Origin: an uncultured Flavobacteriales bacterium
GTDB lineage: Bacteria > Bacteroidota > Bacteroidia > Flavobacteriales_D > Crocinitomicaceae
Assembly (NCBI GenBank): GCA_903879765.1
Contig: CAIRMS010000178.1
Coordinates: forward strand, 1-5,736
Direction of reading: 5' to 3'
Length of the DNA: 5,736 bases
Each line of letters begins with the position of its first letter. The stretch's first letter is position 1. Below the pieces are notes generated by a model. The model made no database searches. It was not told the origin of the DNA and saw only the letters and a program-made list of their open reading frames with translations. The translations under genes and the position numbers were made by a program. Positions 4,864-5,736 of the stretch are shown piece after piece.

Positions 4864-5736
4864 CAATGACCAAAAATACGTTTCAGTTCTTCCTCTAATG
4901 CTGGGCCTCTTAAATTCGTTTTGACTACACGTCCTTCACGATCAATTAGAACGGTAAACGGAACACTAGAAACTTGGTATTGTTTCGCTACTTTACTATT
5001 CCATCCCCCAAGGTCACTTACGTGATTTGGCCACGATAATTGATCTTGTTCAATCGCATTTTTCCATTTTTGTGCATCTGTATCTAACGAAACACTCACA
5101 ATGGTAAATCCATCATTTTTGTATTTTTCATAGGTTTGAACAACATTCGGGTTTTCTCTTCTGCATGGTCCACACCAGGATGCCCAGAAATCAATCAGTA
5201 CAATTTGTCCTCGAAGGGATGAAAGTGTAAATGACTTTTTTCCATCCAATTTCAGTTCCGTAAAATCTGGAGCAATTTTTCCTGGAGCTAAAAAATTAGC
5301 ATCCTCAATGCGTTGTTTAATTTGAGAGAAATTTGTGTTGAAAGCCTGAACCGTAGGACTTTCTTTGAATACCGAGGTCAATTGATTTAACACATTTTCA
5401 TAAGTTGCCATATCCTGTTCGGCATTCATATTAGCCAAGGCAAGGATTAATACAGGAGAATTTGCATTCGCTCCGATAAATCCTTGTAGTTCGCTGTTGA
5501 ATTTATAAAACTCCTGTGTCATATAGTCATTCACTGCTTGTTGGCGAGAAGGATCCATCTTGATGGCATTCACTGCAGAGTCATTTTTTACAGCCCATTT
5601 TTCCGCAACATGTGAAAAGTCATTCATAGCTTTGGACTCATCTGAACCAACGAAATTGCAAAATTCCTTCAGTTTTGATCCGTCACCATAAACTTTGATG
5701 TCGCTATTGTTTTTTAAAACAAGGTGAATGTTCTCC
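4863..5736 (-). CDS. TlpA/ResA-like thiol-disulfide oxidoreductase, 5' end outside window
   Basis: The reading frame stays open to the right edge, 36 codons beyond the internal Met at 5627-5625, so this is a partial gene and that Met is not the real start. About 290 C-terminal residues are visible. The first part (visible residues ~1-145) begins with strands and turns resembling the DUF4369 region found in front of many Bacteroidota TlpA proteins, then a Gln/Asn-rich helical stretch. The thioredoxin domain follows, beginning around APDFTELKLDG. Its active site is WCGPC (cysteines at visible residues 188 and 191) and its cis-Pro loop is SVPFTV. Such proteins act in the periplasm or at a membrane as reductants or folding catalysts for envelope proteins; the signal peptide or lipobox that would show location lies outside the window. 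The stop overlaps the lpxH ATG by one base. Fold and active site are certain, partner proteins unknown. Confidence 0.9.
   Translation of the reverse strand, partial: ENIHLVLKNNSDIKVYGDGSKLKEFCNFVGSDESKAMNDFSHVAEKWAVKNDSAVNAIKMDPSRQQAVNDYMTQEFYKFNSELQGFIGANANSPVLILALANMNAEQDMATYENVLNQLTSVFKESPTVQAFNTNFSQIKQRIEDANFLAPGKIAPDFTELKLDGKKSFTLSSLRGQIVLIDFWASWCGPCRRENPNVVQTYEKYKNDGFTIVSVSLDTDAQKWKNAIEQDQLSWPNHVSDLGGWNSKVAKQYQVSSVPFTVLIDREGRVVKTNLRGPALEEELKRIFGH

Noticed and set aside
5625..5627. ATG as the true start of the thioredoxin-like gene
   Set aside because: The same frame stays open for 36 more codons to the window edge with plausible strand-rich protein sequence, and no signal peptide follows this Met, so it is internal.

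Overview
The window is chromosomal DNA from a Bacteroidota bacterium, most likely a member of Flavobacteriales; Crocinitomicaceae/Fluviicola-like is a guess from protein style, not established. The evidence is the AT-rich sequence, mostly weak Shine-Dalgarno signals, a TAnnTTTG-type promoter element, a DUF4924 protein, a SiaC-family (DUF1987) protein, a TlpA-type thioredoxin with a long helical N-terminal region, and an alanine dehydrogenase carrying the N-terminal extension I associate with this phylum. No transposase, phage gene, CRISPR array, rRNA or tRNA is visible.

Layout: positions 1-172 hold a short AT-rich intergenic region with two perfect palindromes and one promoter-like box. Positions 173-1992 hold a rightward cluster of four genes: a SiaC-family phosphoprotein, an 80-residue protein of unknown function, a lipid-anchored OmpH/Skp-like coiled-coil protein, and a DUF4924 protein. 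The last three are separated by single bases. Positions 1989-5736 hold a leftward cluster of five genes, read from the right edge: a TlpA/ResA-like thioredoxin (5' end outside the window), LpxH-type UDP-2,3-diacylglucosamine diphosphatase, TsaE (tRNA t6A biosynthesis ATPase), alanine dehydrogenase, and a stand-alone PD-(D/E)XK protein of the HsdR N-terminal family. All four junctions in this cluster overlap. The two clusters converge and share a TTAA in which both stop codons lie, so there is no intergenic space between them.

Function: the leftward cluster is a mixed housekeeping operon covering envelope redox or folding, lipid A synthesis, tRNA modification and amino-acid metabolism, plus a possible nuclease. 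The rightward cluster joins a putative phospho-switch protein to an envelope chaperone-like lipoprotein and two uncharacterised proteins; it is the least understood part. I do not see a convincing new defence or mobile system. The points most worth checking are the Gln in place of the catalytic His of alanine dehydrogenase, the SiaC homologue without a visible SiaB/SiaA partner, the lipidated OmpH, and the stand-alone nuclease-like domain.
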